Shown here: piece by piece, positions 43,144 through 52,099 of the stretch
Position numbering within the stretch: the stretch's first letter is position 1
Layout of the letters: each line of letters begins with the position of its first letter
Origin: Actinophytocola oryzae
GTDB lineage: Bacteria > Actinomycetota > Actinomycetes > Mycobacteriales > Pseudonocardiaceae
Length of the DNA stretch: 64,000 nucleotides
NCBI RefSeq assembly: GCF_004364325.1
Contig: NZ_SOCP01000014.1
Location: 1-64,000, forward strand
Direction of reading: 5' to 3'
Notes under the pieces: model-generated
Told to the model about the DNA's origin: nothing
Database searches by the model: none
What the model saw: only the letters and a program-made list of their open reading frames with translations
Program-made: the position numbers and the translations under genes

Positions 43144-43990
43144 GACGCTCGCCCGCTCGCCCGCCGCGCGCAACCCCATGGTGCCGGTCGGGTACGCGGT
43201 CGTCGACCGCACCGTCGAGACCCGGGACAGCGCCACGCTCACCCTCGCCCCGGTCGAGGAGTCGCTGCCCCGGTTCCGGCCCGGCCAGTTCACGATGGTC
43301 TACGTGCCGGGTGTCGGCGAGATCGCCGTGTCCGTCAGCGGCGACCCGCGTCTCGAGCACGTGCTGGTCCAGACCGTGCGCGCGGTCGGCGCCGTCAGCG
43401 GCGCGATCCACGACGCGACCCCCGGCACGGTCCTCGGACTGCGCGGTCCGTTCGGCACCGACTGGGACCTGCCCACCGCCGCGGGCTTCGACCTGCTGCT
43501 GGTCGCGGGCGGGATCGGGCTCGCGCCCCTGCGCCCGGTCCTGCTCGGCGCGCTCGCCTGCCGGGCGCGCTACGGGCGGATCACGCTCGTGCTCGGCGCG
43601 CGGACACCGGCCGAGTTCCTCTACCGCGACCAGATCCGTGCCTGGGCAGAGCGGGCCGACCTCACCGTGTTGTCCACTGTGGACCACTCGACGCCGGGGT
43701 GGCACGGCCGGGTGGGACTGGTCACCGAGCCGCTCGCGAACGCCGAGCTGGACCCGGCCCGGACCGTCGCGTTCCTGTGCGGCCCCGAGGTGATGATGCG
43801 GTTCTCCGCCGAACTGCTGTGCGCGCGCGGCGTCCCGGCCAGTCGCGTCCGGCTCTCGCTGGAACGCAACATGAGATGCGGGGTTGGCCTGTGCGGGCAC
43901 TGCCAGCTGGGGCCACTGCTCGTGTGCCGGGACGGCCCGGTCGTCCGCTATGGGCAGGTCGCGGACCTGCTCCGGGTGAAGGAGCTGTAG
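43136..43990 (+). CDS. hydG: group 3b hydrogenase gamma subunit (FAD/NAD(P)-binding)
   Basis: A 284-residue diaphorase of the ferredoxin-NADP-reductase fold: FAD motif RPGQFTMVYV, NAD(P) region LLVAGGIGLAPLRPV and CGPEVMMRF, and a C-terminal [2Fe-2S] motif CGVGLCGHCQLGPLLVC. It links the hydrogenase to the pyridine nucleotide pool in the cytoplasm. Its stop is directly followed by the small subunit ATG. Confidence 0.9.
   Translation: MTETLARSPAARNPMVPVGYAVVDRTVETRDSATLTLAPVEESLPRFRPGQFTMVYVPGVGEIAVSVSGDPRLEHVLVQTVRAVGAVSGAIHDATPGTVLGLRGPFGTDWDLPTAAGFDLLLVAGGIGLAPLRPVLLGALACRARYGRITLVLGARTPAEFLYRDQIRAWAERADLTVLSTVDHSTPGWHGRVGLVTEPLANAELDPARTVAFLCGPEVMMRFSAELLCARGVPASRVRLSLERNMRCGVGLCGHCQLGPLLVCRDGPVVRYGQVADLLRVKEL
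43673..43683. repeat. TCCACTGTGGA palindrome
   Basis: Copy of the iterated palindrome inside hydG. Confidence 0.6.
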
Positions 43991-44764
43991 ATGGACACCC
44001 CCACTCTCGCGGTCTGGAAGCTCACTTCCTGCGACGGCTGCCAGCTCACCCTCCTCAACTGCGAGGACGAGCTGCTGCCGCTGGCCGGCCAGGTGCGGAT
44101 CCGGCACTTCGTCGAGGCGTCCAGCGTCGTCGAACCCGGCCCCTACGACGTGTCGCTCGTCGAGGGCTCGGTCACCACGCCGGAGGAGGCCGAGCGGATC
44201 GTACGGATCCGGGACCAGTCAAGGATCCTGGTCGTGCTCGGCGCGTGCGCCACGGCGGGCGGTATCCAGGCGCTGCGCGACTTCGGCGACGTCGCGGAGT
44301 TCCGGTCGCTGGTCTACGCCCGACCGGAACACATCGCCACGCTGGCCACGTCGACACCGGTGTCCGCCCACGTGCCCGTCGACTACGAGCTGCGCGGCTG
44401 CCCCATCGACCGCCACCAGCTGCTGGAGGTGCTGTCGGCGTTCCTCGTCGGCCGCGAGCCCGACCTGCCCGACGAGAGCGTGTGCACCGAGTGCAAGCGG
44501 CGCGGGATCACGTGCGTGATGGTCAGCGAGGGCGTGCCGTGCCTTGGCCCGGTCACCCACGCGGGCTGCGGCGCACTGTGCCCGGCCTACCGGCGCGGCT
44601 GTTACGGCTGCTTCGGCCCGGTCCGCGACCCCAACACCGCCGCGCTCACCCACCGACTGCGGGCCTGCGGCATGTCCGATGTGGACGTCGAGCGCGTGTT
44701 CCGCACGTTCACCGCGCCGGCGTTCGCCGGCCAGGGAGGTTCCGATGACACACAGGAGCGGTAG
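43991..44764 (+). CDS. hydD: group 3b NiFe hydrogenase small subunit
   Basis: A 257-residue small subunit without a Tat signal, so a cytoplasmic enzyme. The proximal cluster ligands are C14 and C17 (TSCDGCQ), the cysteine of LGACATAGG and that of RGCPIDRHQ. Further cysteines in the C-terminal half (CTECKRRGITC and CYGCFGP) fit two more [4Fe-4S] clusters. It starts at the base after the hydG stop and overlaps the large subunit. Confidence 0.93.
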   Translation: MDTPTLAVWKLTSCDGCQLTLLNCEDELLPLAGQVRIRHFVEASSVVEPGPYDVSLVEGSVTTPEEAERIVRIRDQSRILVVLGACATAGGIQALRDFGDVAEFRSLVYARPEHIATLATSTPVSAHVPVDYELRGCPIDRHQLLEVLSAFLVGREPDLPDESVCTECKRRGITCVMVSEGVPCLGPVTHAGCGALCPAYRRGCYGCFGPVRDPNTAALTHRLRACGMSDVDVERVFRTFTAPAFAGQGGSDDTQER

Positions 44765-46043
44765 CCGCCGCCTCGGCGTCAAGGCCCTCACCAGGGTCGA
44801 GGGTGAGGGCGGCCTGCACGTGAGCGTCCACGACGGACAGGTGACGGGAGTGCAGCTCCGCATCTACGAGCCGCCGCGGTTCTTCGAGGCGTTCCTGCGC
44901 GGTCGCGGCCACACCGAGCCGCCCGACATCACCGCCCGCATCTGCGGGATCTGCCCGGTGGCGTACCAGATGAGCGCGTGCCGGGCGATCGAGGACGCGT
45001 GCGGTGTCCGGGTCGGCGGTCAGCTCGCGGAGCTGCGCAGGCTGTTGTACTGCGGTGAGTGGATCGAGAGCCACGCGCTGCACATGTACCTGCTGCACGC
45101 GCCGGACTTCCTCGGCCTCCCCGACGCCATCGCCCTCGCGCGGCGCGACCGCGCCACCGTCGAACGCGGCCTCGCGCTCAAGAAGGCCGGCAACGCCGTC
45201 ATGGACCTGGTCGGCGGCCGCTCGATCCACCCGGTCAACGTCCGGCTGGGTGGCTTCTACCGCCTGCCGACCCCTCGGGAGCTGGCCACGCTCACCGAGC
45301 CGCTGCGCCGCGCACTCGACGACGCGGTCGCCACGGCACGCTGGGCGACCACGTTCGAGTTCCCGGACATGACCGTCGACCACGAGTTCCTGTCCCTGCA
45401 CGACCCCGGCCGCTACCCGATCGACACCGGCACACTGGTCTCCAGCGGCGGCCTCGCCTTCTCGCCGGCCGAGTACCTGGCACACGTCGAGGAGCACCAG
45501 GTCCCGCATTCCACCGCGCTGCACGCGACACTGGACGACCGGACCTTCCTGGTCGGCCCACTCGCCCGCTACACGCTCAACCACCGGTGGCTCTCCCCGG
45601 TCGCACGCGAGGTGGCCGGCGAGATCGGACTCGGTCCCCGGTGCCGCAACCCGTTCCGCGGCATCCTCGTACGCGCCGTGGAGACGGTCCACGCGATCGA
45701 CGAGGCCCTGCGCATCATCGCCGCGTACGACCCGCCCTCGGCGGCGTGCGTCGACGTGCCACCCCGCGCCGGCGTCGGGCACGGGGTGACCGAGGCACCC
45801 CGCGGGCTGCTCTACCACCGCTACCGCCTCACCGAGGACGGCACCATCGCCGACGCCACGATCGTCGCGCCCACAGCGCAGAACCAGCCGGCCATCGAGG
45901 AGGACCTCCACCACGTGGTGCAGGCCGCGCTCAACCTCGACGACCACGCACTGGCCCACCTGTGCGAGCGCGCCATCCGCAACTACGACCCGTGTATCTC
46001 CTGCTCGGCGCACTTCCTCGACCTCACGGTGAGCCGGACATGA
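44745..46043 (+). CDS. hydA: group 3b NiFe hydrogenase large subunit
   Basis: A 432-residue catalytic subunit. The L1 motif RICGICPV supplies C67 and C70; the L2 motif DPCISCSAH supplies C417 and C420 with H423. The nine residues after H423 would be cut off by the protease encoded next. GGGAGG precedes ATG 44745. It resembles the cytoplasmic NAD(P)-linked hydrogenase of mycobacteria (Hyh, DosR-controlled in M. smegmatis). Either H2 evolution or H2 uptake is possible. Confidence 0.95.
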   Translation: MTHRSGSRRLGVKALTRVEGEGGLHVSVHDGQVTGVQLRIYEPPRFFEAFLRGRGHTEPPDITARICGICPVAYQMSACRAIEDACGVRVGGQLAELRRLLYCGEWIESHALHMYLLHAPDFLGLPDAIALARRDRATVERGLALKKAGNAVMDLVGGRSIHPVNVRLGGFYRLPTPRELATLTEPLRRALDDAVATARWATTFEFPDMTVDHEFLSLHDPGRYPIDTGTLVSSGGLAFSPAEYLAHVEEHQVPHSTALHATLDDRTFLVGPLARYTLNHRWLSPVAREVAGEIGLGPRCRNPFRGILVRAVETVHAIDEALRIIAAYDPPSAACVDVPPRAGVGHGVTEAPRGLLYHRYRLTEDGTIADATIVAPTAQNQPAIEEDLHHVVQAALNLDDHALAHLCERAIRNYDPCISCSAHFLDLTVSRT

Positions 46044-46567
46044 CCGCCGTCGTCATCGGCGTCGGCAACGAGTACCGCCGCGACGACGGCATCGGACCGG
46101 CTGTCGCGGAGCGGCTCAGGCGCCACGTGCCGCCCGGCGTCGAGGTCGTCACCACCGACGGCGAGCCGGCCCGTGTCCTGGACGCCTGGACGGGCAGGCA
46201 CACCGCGGTCGTCGTCGATGCCGTGGTGTGCACCGGTTCCACACCCGGCCGAGTCCACCGCCTGGCCGTTGACGAGATTCCCCGCGGCACCAAGGAGAAC
46301 AGCTCACACGGCCTCGGCATCCCGGAAGCCGTCGAACTCGCCAGGGCACTCGACCGCCTGCCCGTCCACCTCGTCCTCTACACCGTCGAGGTCACCGACA
46401 CCGGCTACGGAACCGGCCTCTCCCCTCCGGTCGCCTCGGCGATCCCGGACATCGTCGCGGCGGTGCTGGCCGAACTCACACCTGGCGACCGCACGACCTC
46501 GGGCGGCGACGTCGCGACATCGTCGTCTGGCTCGCCGTCTGGCCCTCCTTCGCCGCCGTGCCAATGA
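46040..46567 (+). CDS. hydrogenase maturation endopeptidase
   Basis: A 175-residue HycI/HyaD-type protease. GVGNEYRRDDGIGP near the N-terminus and VVVDAVVCTGSTPG hold the nickel-sensing acidic residues; SSHGLGIPE carries the conserved histidine. The last 25 residues are a Ser/Pro-rich tail beyond the usual family length. The ATG overlaps the hydA stop (ATGA), so it is the partner protease of that subunit. Confidence 0.92.
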   Translation: MTAVVIGVGNEYRRDDGIGPAVAERLRRHVPPGVEVVTTDGEPARVLDAWTGRHTAVVVDAVVCTGSTPGRVHRLAVDEIPRGTKENSSHGLGIPEAVELARALDRLPVHLVLYTVEVTDTGYGTGLSPPVASAIPDIVAAVLAELTPGDRTTSGGDVATSSSGSPSGPPSPPCQ

Positions 46568-46588
46568 ATGCCGTGATGGGAGCAAACG

Positions 46589-47953
46589 ATGTCGACACAG
46601 GATGACTTCATGCGGGCGAGCGACGCGTTCACGTGGTACCAGGAGTCCGATCCCGCCATGCGCGCCACCATCGTGACCGTCGCCTGGCTGGACCGGGCGC
46701 CGGACTGGGCACGTCTGGTCGACCGGGTGGAAGGCGCGACCCGGCTGGTGCCACGCCTGCGCCAGCGGGTGGCGGAGCTGCTGGTGCCCCTCACCGTGCC
46801 GCGCTGGGTGACCGACGACCACTTCGACCTGTCCTGGCACCTGCGGCGTACGACCGGGAGGACGGACGACGCCGTGCTGCGGCTCGCCGCCATCGAGGCC
46901 ATGACGGACTTCGACCGGGCCCGCCCACTGTGGGTGTTCACCCTCGTCGAGGACCTCCCGGACGGGCGGGCGGCGATGCTCATGAAGCTGCACCACGCAC
47001 TGGCCGACGGGATCGGGGCGGTCCGGCTCGCGCCGACGCTGTTCGACACGGACCCACTGCCAGACTTCACGCCGCACCCGGACAAGCCGACGAGGACCGG
47101 CGGTGGTCTGGTGGCCGCCGGACTCGCGCACACGGCGGGGCAACTGCTCGGTCTGGCCGGGCAGGCGGTCCGCGCCGCCGGCCCGGCCGCGCTCGGACTG
47201 CTGCGGGACCCCGTCGGGAGCCTGCGCTCGGCTGTGGACACCGCGGGGTCCGTCGCCAGGACCGTGGCGCCGGTGACCGACATCCGGTCGCCCGTGATGC
47301 GTGGCCGAGGGCTCGGTCGACGTCTCGATGTCGTGTCTGTCCCGCTCCTCGACCTCAAGCGAGCCACCACGGCCGCTGGTGTGACGGTCAACGACGGTTT
47401 CCTGGCCGCCGTGACCGGCGGCATGCGCCACTACCACCACAAGCACGACGCACCGGTCGACGAGCTGCGGGTGACCATGCCGATCAGCATCCGCACGGCC
47501 GCCGACCCGCTCGCCAGCAACCGGATCACGCTGATGCGCTTTCTCGTACCGGTGTCGGAGCCAGACCCGGAACGGCGGATGCGGCTGATCAGCGCCCGTG
47601 CCCGCGACGTCCGGCACGCCCGGTCACTGCCCTTCACCGACGCGATCGCCGCGGGCCTCGACCTGCTGCCCACCGCCTTCGTCGGCGGGATGCTGAAACG
47701 GGTCGACTTCCTCGCGAGCGACGTGACCGGAGCACCCGTCACGCTCTACCTCGCGGGTGCGAAGGTCACCGCCCACGCGGCCTTCGGACCGACCATGGGC
47801 TGCGCGGCGAACCTCACGCTGCTGTCCTACGACGGCACGTGCCACATAGCCACCAACCTCGACACCGCGGCAGTCCCGGACACCGAGGTCTTCGTCGACT
47901 GCCTCCGCACGGGTGTCGAGGAGGTCCTGGCCACCTGCCCACGGCGACAGTGA
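46589..47953 (+). CDS. WS/DGAT family acyltransferase
   Basis: A 454-residue wax ester synthase/diacylglycerol acyltransferase. The catalytic HHxxxDG motif is in KLHHALADGIG (near residue 135), and the family motif with NDGFLAAVTGG follows. It esterifies acyl-CoA to diacylglycerol or alcohols for storage lipid. M. tuberculosis tgs1 (Rv3130c) is the DosR-regulated counterpart. GGGAG precedes the ATG. It starts 21 nt after the hydrogenase protease, possibly in the same transcript, and is followed by an acyl-CoA synthetase. Confidence 0.92.
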   Translation: MSTQDDFMRASDAFTWYQESDPAMRATIVTVAWLDRAPDWARLVDRVEGATRLVPRLRQRVAELLVPLTVPRWVTDDHFDLSWHLRRTTGRTDDAVLRLAAIEAMTDFDRARPLWVFTLVEDLPDGRAAMLMKLHHALADGIGAVRLAPTLFDTDPLPDFTPHPDKPTRTGGGLVAAGLAHTAGQLLGLAGQAVRAAGPAALGLLRDPVGSLRSAVDTAGSVARTVAPVTDIRSPVMRGRGLGRRLDVVSVPLLDLKRATTAAGVTVNDGFLAAVTGGMRHYHHKHDAPVDELRVTMPISIRTAADPLASNRITLMRFLVPVSEPDPERRMRLISARARDVRHARSLPFTDAIAAGLDLLPTAFVGGMLKRVDFLASDVTGAPVTLYLAGAKVTAHAAFGPTMGCAANLTLLSYDGTCHIATNLDTAAVPDTEVFVDCLRTGVEEVLATCPRRQ

Positions 47954-47991
47954 TCCCGTGAGCCGCTGTCGCGGTCGAAGGTCCCGCACCG

Positions 47992-48009
47992 GCCAGACTT
48001 TGGGCCCAT
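47992..48009. promoter_or_regulatory. DosR-like box before the acyl-CoA synthetase
   Basis: GCCAGACTTTGGGCCCAT, with an extra half site TCGAAGGTCCCG at 47975-47986. The start codon is about 35 nt downstream. Confidence 0.55.
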
Positions 48010-48042
48010 GACAAGGACTCGGCGGTCACACAGGCTGAACAC

Positions 48043-49839
48043 ATGACCGACCTGCCCAAGGAGGCGACCACCGCACCCCGTTACGAGGTCGGTGAGGAGA
48101 CCAGTGTCACCGACGACCTGACCGCCAGAGCGGCCCGCACACCGGAACGTGCGGCGTTCGCGCGCCAGGACGCCACCGGCTGGACCACCGTCACCTGGGC
48201 GGAGTTCGCCCGACAGGTGAACGTCCTTGCGGGGCAGCTGGTCGCGGCGGGGATCCGGCCGGGCGACCGGGTCGCGATCATGTCCGGCACGAGGTACGAG
48301 TGGGTGCTGTGCGACTTCGCGATCTGGACGGCCGGCGCGGTCAGCGTCCCGGTCTACGAGACCTCCTCGGCAGAGCAGGTCGCCTGGATCCTCGCCGACT
48401 CCGGCGCCGCCGCCGCGTTCGTGGCGGACGAGGGCTGTCGGCGCCTGGTCGAGCCACACGTGCGTCCGGTGTGGACGATGACGGGTCTCGACGCCCTCCC
48501 GGCCACCGGTGACACGAGCGCGGTGTTGCGGGAGCGGCGGCGGACCGTGCGCGCGGACTCACCGGCGACCATCGTCTACACCTCCGGCACCACAGGGCGG
48601 CCGAAGGGTTGCGTACTGACCCACGCGAACCTCTGCGCCGAGGTCAGCGCGGTCACCACGACGGAGGGCGTCAGCGACTCGGTGTTGACCGAGGATTCCT
48701 CGGTCCTGCTCTTCCTCCCCCTCGCGCACGTCTTCGCCCGCGTCGTGCAGCTCGCCGCGATCCGCAACGGCGCACTCACCGCGCACACCGGTGACCTGGC
48801 GAACCTGCCGGCGCACCTGCGTTCCTTCCGGCCGACCGTCCTGCTCGGCGTGCCGAGGGTGTTCGAGAAGTTCGCCGCCGCCGCGCGGCGGACCGCCGTC
48901 GCCGACGGGCACGCTCGCCTGTTTCAGCTGGCCCAGGCGGTCGCCGTCGCCTACAGCCGCGCCATGGACCACGGCCGTCCGTCGTGGTGGCTGCGTCGTC
49001 TGCGCGGGGTGCTCGACCGCGTCGTCTACGTGCGGCTGCGCGCCGCACTGGGTGGGCGGGTGACCCACGCGGTCAGCGGCGCGGCTCCCCTGTCGCCCCG
49101 CCTGTGCCACTTCCTCCGCGGCATCGGCGTGACCGTGCTGGAGGGCTACGGGTTGACCGAGACCAGTGCCGGCATCACCCTGAACGCCCCGTCCGCGCAG
49201 CGGATCGGGACCGTCGGCCGCCCACTGCCGGGCGGCACGGTGCGCGTCGCGGACGACGGCGAGATCCTCGTCAGGGCACCCATGGTCTTCCGTGGCTACT
49301 GGCAGAACCCCGACGAGACCAGGGCGGTGCTCACCGAGGACGGTTGGCTGCGCACCGGCGACCTCGGCCGCCTCGACCCGGACGGCTACCTGACCATCAC
49401 CGGCCGCAAGAAGGACATCATCGTCACCGCGTCCGGCAAGAACGTCGCACCGGAGCTCCTCGAGAACCGGCTCACGGGCCACCGGCTCATCGACCAGTGT
49501 GTCGTCGTCGGCGACCAACGGCCCTACCTAGCCGCACTCGTCACCCTCGACCCGGACGCCCTCGCCGACTGGCGAAGCCGGCACCGCGTCCCCATCGACC
49601 TCTCCCTCGCGGATCTGTGCCGCACACCGCACCTGATCGCCGACCTCCAGGCCGCCGTCGACGCCGCGAACGCGGCCGTCTCCCACGCAGAGGCCATCAA
49701 ACGGTTCCACGTCGTGCCGAACGCCTTCGTCGTGAGCGAGGAGCTCACACCGACCCAGAAGATCCGCCGCGCCCAGGTCCTCGCGAAGTACGCCGACCAG
49801 ATCGACTCGCTGTACCGCACATCCGGAGGTCAACCATGA
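48043..49839 (+). CDS. long-chain acyl-CoA synthetase (FadD15-like)
   Basis: A 598-residue AMP-forming ligase. The P-loop-like IVYTSGTTGRPKG is near residue 180, EGYGLTETSAGIT is the adenylate-binding motif, RTGDLGRLDPDGYLTITGRKKD is the hinge region and a late lysine lies in TPTQKIRRAQV. It activates fatty acids with ATP and CoA and may feed the WS/DGAT. It could be a target of the GNAT/PatA-like acetyltransferase in this window (inference). Its stop overlaps the flavodoxin ATG. Confidence 0.92.
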   Translation: MTDLPKEATTAPRYEVGEETSVTDDLTARAARTPERAAFARQDATGWTTVTWAEFARQVNVLAGQLVAAGIRPGDRVAIMSGTRYEWVLCDFAIWTAGAVSVPVYETSSAEQVAWILADSGAAAAFVADEGCRRLVEPHVRPVWTMTGLDALPATGDTSAVLRERRRTVRADSPATIVYTSGTTGRPKGCVLTHANLCAEVSAVTTTEGVSDSVLTEDSSVLLFLPLAHVFARVVQLAAIRNGALTAHTGDLANLPAHLRSFRPTVLLGVPRVFEKFAAAARRTAVADGHARLFQLAQAVAVAYSRAMDHGRPSWWLRRLRGVLDRVVYVRLRAALGGRVTHAVSGAAPLSPRLCHFLRGIGVTVLEGYGLTETSAGITLNAPSAQRIGTVGRPLPGGTVRVADDGEILVRAPMVFRGYWQNPDETRAVLTEDGWLRTGDLGRLDPDGYLTITGRKKDIIVTASGKNVAPELLENRLTGHRLIDQCVVVGDQRPYLAALVTLDPDALADWRSRHRVPIDLSLADLCRTPHLIADLQAAVDAANAAVSHAEAIKRFHVVPNAFVVSEELTPTQKIRRAQVLAKYADQIDSLYRTSGGQP

Positions 49840-50360
49840 CACACACCCTCGTGGTGTTCGAGTCCATGTTCGGCAACACCAAGAAGATCGCCGAGGCGGT
49901 CGCCGACGGGTTGCGCACGGAGCTGACCGTGGAAGTCGCGGAGGCACGCTCGGCGCCGGCCGTCCTGGGCTCCGAGGTGGACCTCCTCGTGGTCGGTGGC
50001 CCGACCCACGCGTTCGGCATGAGCAGGCGGTCCACCCGCGCCGACGCCGGCAGGCAGGGCGCCGACCGGGAGGCCGCCGCCGGCACCGGCCTGCGTGAGT
50101 TCGTCGAGGGGCTGGCCGCGGGCACCGCCCGCCCGGCGGTGGCCGCTTTCGACACGAAGGTCAGCCGGCCGCGGCTGCCCGGCTCGGCGGCTCGCGCCGC
50201 CCGGAACCGGCTGCGGCGCGCGGGGTTCCGGACCGTGTCGCAGGCGGAGAACTTCCACGTCTCCGGCACGCCGGGGCCGCTGCTGGACGGTGAGCTCGCG
50301 CGCGCTCGAGTCTGGGGTGAACAGCTCACCCGCCACGCCCACACGCAGCGCTCCGGGTGA
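49836..50360 (+). CDS. flavodoxin-domain protein
   Basis: A 174-residue flavodoxin-like protein. The FMN phosphate loop ESMFGNTKKIAEAV (about 9-22) and VVGGPTHAFGMSRRSTR are typical of actinobacterial flavodoxin/NOS-domain proteins. GGAGG precedes the ATG, which overlaps the synthetase stop. Likely a low-potential electron carrier; partner unknown, though the hydrogenase and radical SAM protein are candidates. Confidence 0.86.
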   Translation: MTHTLVVFESMFGNTKKIAEAVADGLRTELTVEVAEARSAPAVLGSEVDLLVVGGPTHAFGMSRRSTRADAGRQGADREAAAGTGLREFVEGLAAGTARPAVAAFDTKVSRPRLPGSAARAARNRLRRAGFRTVSQAENFHVSGTPGPLLDGELARARVWGEQLTRHAHTQRSG

Positions 50361-50411
50361 CAGGCCGGCGACGGCGCCCGCGGTCCTGGGCAGCCGTGGC
50401 GCTTCCGCGAT

Positions 50412-50451
50412 CAGGGACCTCGGTCCCGTCGGCCGGTTACCGAGGTCCCTG
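50412..50451. promoter_or_regulatory. two DosR-like boxes in inverted arrangement
   Basis: CAGGGACCTCGGTCCCG (50412-50428) and CCGAGGTCCCTG (50440-50451) form a perfect 12-bp inverted repeat with a 16-nt spacer, about 60 nt before the 2TM gene. A hairpin terminator for the upstream flavodoxin gene is the alternative reading. Confidence 0.65.
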
Positions 50452-50511
50452 TGGCGGCGCAGGCCGGGGGTCGAGGCTCACAGTGCAGTCGAGTCAAGGA
50501 GGTGTTGAGGC

Positions 50512-50805
50512 ATGACCGACGCATCCGACGACGTGCGTGCGACCGCGCGCAAGCGGCTGGAGGAGCGTCGCGGCTTCGTCCCGCATCTGATCATGTTCCT
50601 CGTTCTCAACGCGGGACTGGTCGTGATCTGGGCGGCGACCGGGACGGACAACTTCTTCTGGCCGGTCTTCTCGCTTCTTCTCTGGGGCTCCGGCCTGGTG
50701 ATGCACGCCTGGAGCGCCTTCCTCGCCAAGCCGATCACCGATGCCGAGGTGGACCGTGAGGCACGGCGTCTCGACCATCCCGCCGACCGGCACGAGCAGA
50801 CGTAG
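50512..50805 (+). CDS. 2TM domain membrane protein
   Basis: A 97-residue protein with a charged N-terminal helix (ARKRLEERRGF) and two hydrophobic helices (about 22-43 and 50-70), the pattern of the 2TM domain family. It stands alone behind two DosR-like boxes. The ATG follows AAGGAGG at a spacing of about 9 nt. Function unknown; the family is sometimes fused to histidine kinases. Confidence 0.78.
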   Translation: MTDASDDVRATARKRLEERRGFVPHLIMFLVLNAGLVVIWAATGTDNFFWPVFSLLLWGSGLVMHAWSAFLAKPITDAEVDREARRLDHPADRHEQT

Positions 50806-50839
50806 TCACCACGTCGCCCGTCACAGGGTCGGCAGACTG

Positions 50840-50850
50840 TCCACAGTGGA
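50840..50850. repeat. TCCACAGTGGA palindrome
   Basis: Copy of the iterated palindrome in the intergenic space before the DUF3048 gene. Confidence 0.6.
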
Positions 50851-50880
50851 GTGGACGGCTCCGTACGAGGAGGCGATCTG

Positions 50881-51855
50881 ATGGGGACGACCAGGAGGCA
50901 GCCGCGGAAGTGGCTGGTGTGGGAGATCGTCACGACGCTGTTCGTGGTGACGGTCGTGGCCGGTGTCCTTGTCGCGGTCGAGAGGAACGGTGACTCAGGG
51001 AACCCGGGCGCACCACCCGCTCCCCCGGCCACGTCCCGGGACCGCGCACCAGCTTCCACCGAGCCGGCGCCGTTCACGGCACCCGCACTCGTCGTGAAGA
51101 TCGACAACGTGCCTGCCGCGCGACCCGCGACAGGGCTCGGCGCGGCCGACGTCGTGTACGTCGAGCCGGTCGAGGCGGGACTGACCCGGCTCGTCGCCGT
51201 CTACACCGGCACGCCCCCCGCGGTGGTCGGGCCGGTGCGCAGCGCCCGGCTCACCGACGTCGAGCTGCTCGCCCAGTACGGCAGACCGGCGCTGGCCTAC
51301 TCCGGTGCCGCACCGGAGCTGCTGCCGGCCCTGCACGCGGCGGACGTGGTCGACGCGTCACCGGCACGGGCGGCCTCCGCGTTCTACCGCGATCGCGGGC
51401 GGCGAGCTCCGCACAACCTCTACGTGCGGCCCGCCCGCCTGCCCGGCGGCGCCAGGGGCCCCGCGGTCTCGCCGCTGCTGTTCGGCCCGGCACCGGACAC
51501 CGGCACGCCGACCGCGACCTACCGCGTCGGGTACCCGGCTGCGACGTTCGCCTTCACCTGGTCCGCGGCCGTCGGCCTGTGGTCGGTGTCGCTTAACGGA
51601 ACTCCGCTGTGCTCCACCGACACCGGCCGAGTCGGTGCGGCAACCGTGGTGTGGCAACGGGTCCAGGTCACCTCGGACCGGAGCCCGGTCGCGCACACCG
51701 TCGGCGCGGGCGACGCGGTCGTGCTGCGGGACGGCCGGCAGTTCACCGGCACCTGGTCACGGCCGACCCCACGGTCACCGACGACCTTCCGCCTGGCCGA
51801 CCGCCTGGAACTCCCACTGGCACCTGGGCAGACGTGGGTGCTGCTCACGGCGTGA
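50881..51855 (+). CDS. DUF3048 domain exported protein
   Basis: A 324-residue protein with an N-terminal membrane anchor (about 15-42), a Pro/Ala-rich linker and a DUF3048 (YerB-like) domain: VKIDNVPAARPATGL, ADVVYVEPVEAGLTRL and VGPVRSAR are family motifs. GAGGAGG precedes ATG 50881. Probably located outside the membrane and perhaps cell-wall associated. Function unknown. Confidence 0.85.
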   Translation: MGTTRRQPRKWLVWEIVTTLFVVTVVAGVLVAVERNGDSGNPGAPPAPPATSRDRAPASTEPAPFTAPALVVKIDNVPAARPATGLGAADVVYVEPVEAGLTRLVAVYTGTPPAVVGPVRSARLTDVELLAQYGRPALAYSGAAPELLPALHAADVVDASPARAASAFYRDRGRRAPHNLYVRPARLPGGARGPAVSPLLFGPAPDTGTPTATYRVGYPAATFAFTWSAAVGLWSVSLNGTPLCSTDTGRVGAATVVWQRVQVTSDRSPVAHTVGAGDAVVLRDGRQFTGTWSRPTPRSPTTFRLADRLELPLAPGQTWVLLTA

Positions 51856-51900
51856 CGGCATCGGCGACAACGCGCCCGAACGGTGACCTTGCCCGCGAAC

Positions 51901-51921
51901 GCAGGGACCTTGTGCCCTGCC
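51901..51921. promoter_or_regulatory. DosR-like box
   Basis: CAGGGACCTTGTGCCCTGCC (51902-51921), 62 nt before the ATG at 51983. Confidence 0.68.
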
Positions 51922-51982
51922 ACCAAGGAAAACGCTGTGCATAGCGTTCGACCGAGAGGTAAATCTGGGGAAGGAGAACAAC

Positions 51983-52099
51983 ATGCCCCGACTGAGATCA
52001 GTTCTCATCTCGCTGTCTGTCATGGCACTCGCACTGCTCGGCATGTCGTCGTCCGACGCGGTGGCGGCGCCGTCCAGGTGGCGGTGGTCGTCGCGGTGA
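51983..52099 (+). pseudogene. signal-peptide stub of an interrupted gene
   Basis: A strong GGGGAAGGAG ribosome site and ATG start a typical Sec signal peptide (RSVLISLSVMALALLGM, cleavage likely after AVA), but the frame stops after 38 residues. At about 52065 the sequence turns into an ABC-2 permease fragment in a different frame. A DosR-like box lies upstream. The original exported protein is lost; this looks like a deletion or recombination joint. Confidence 0.6.
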
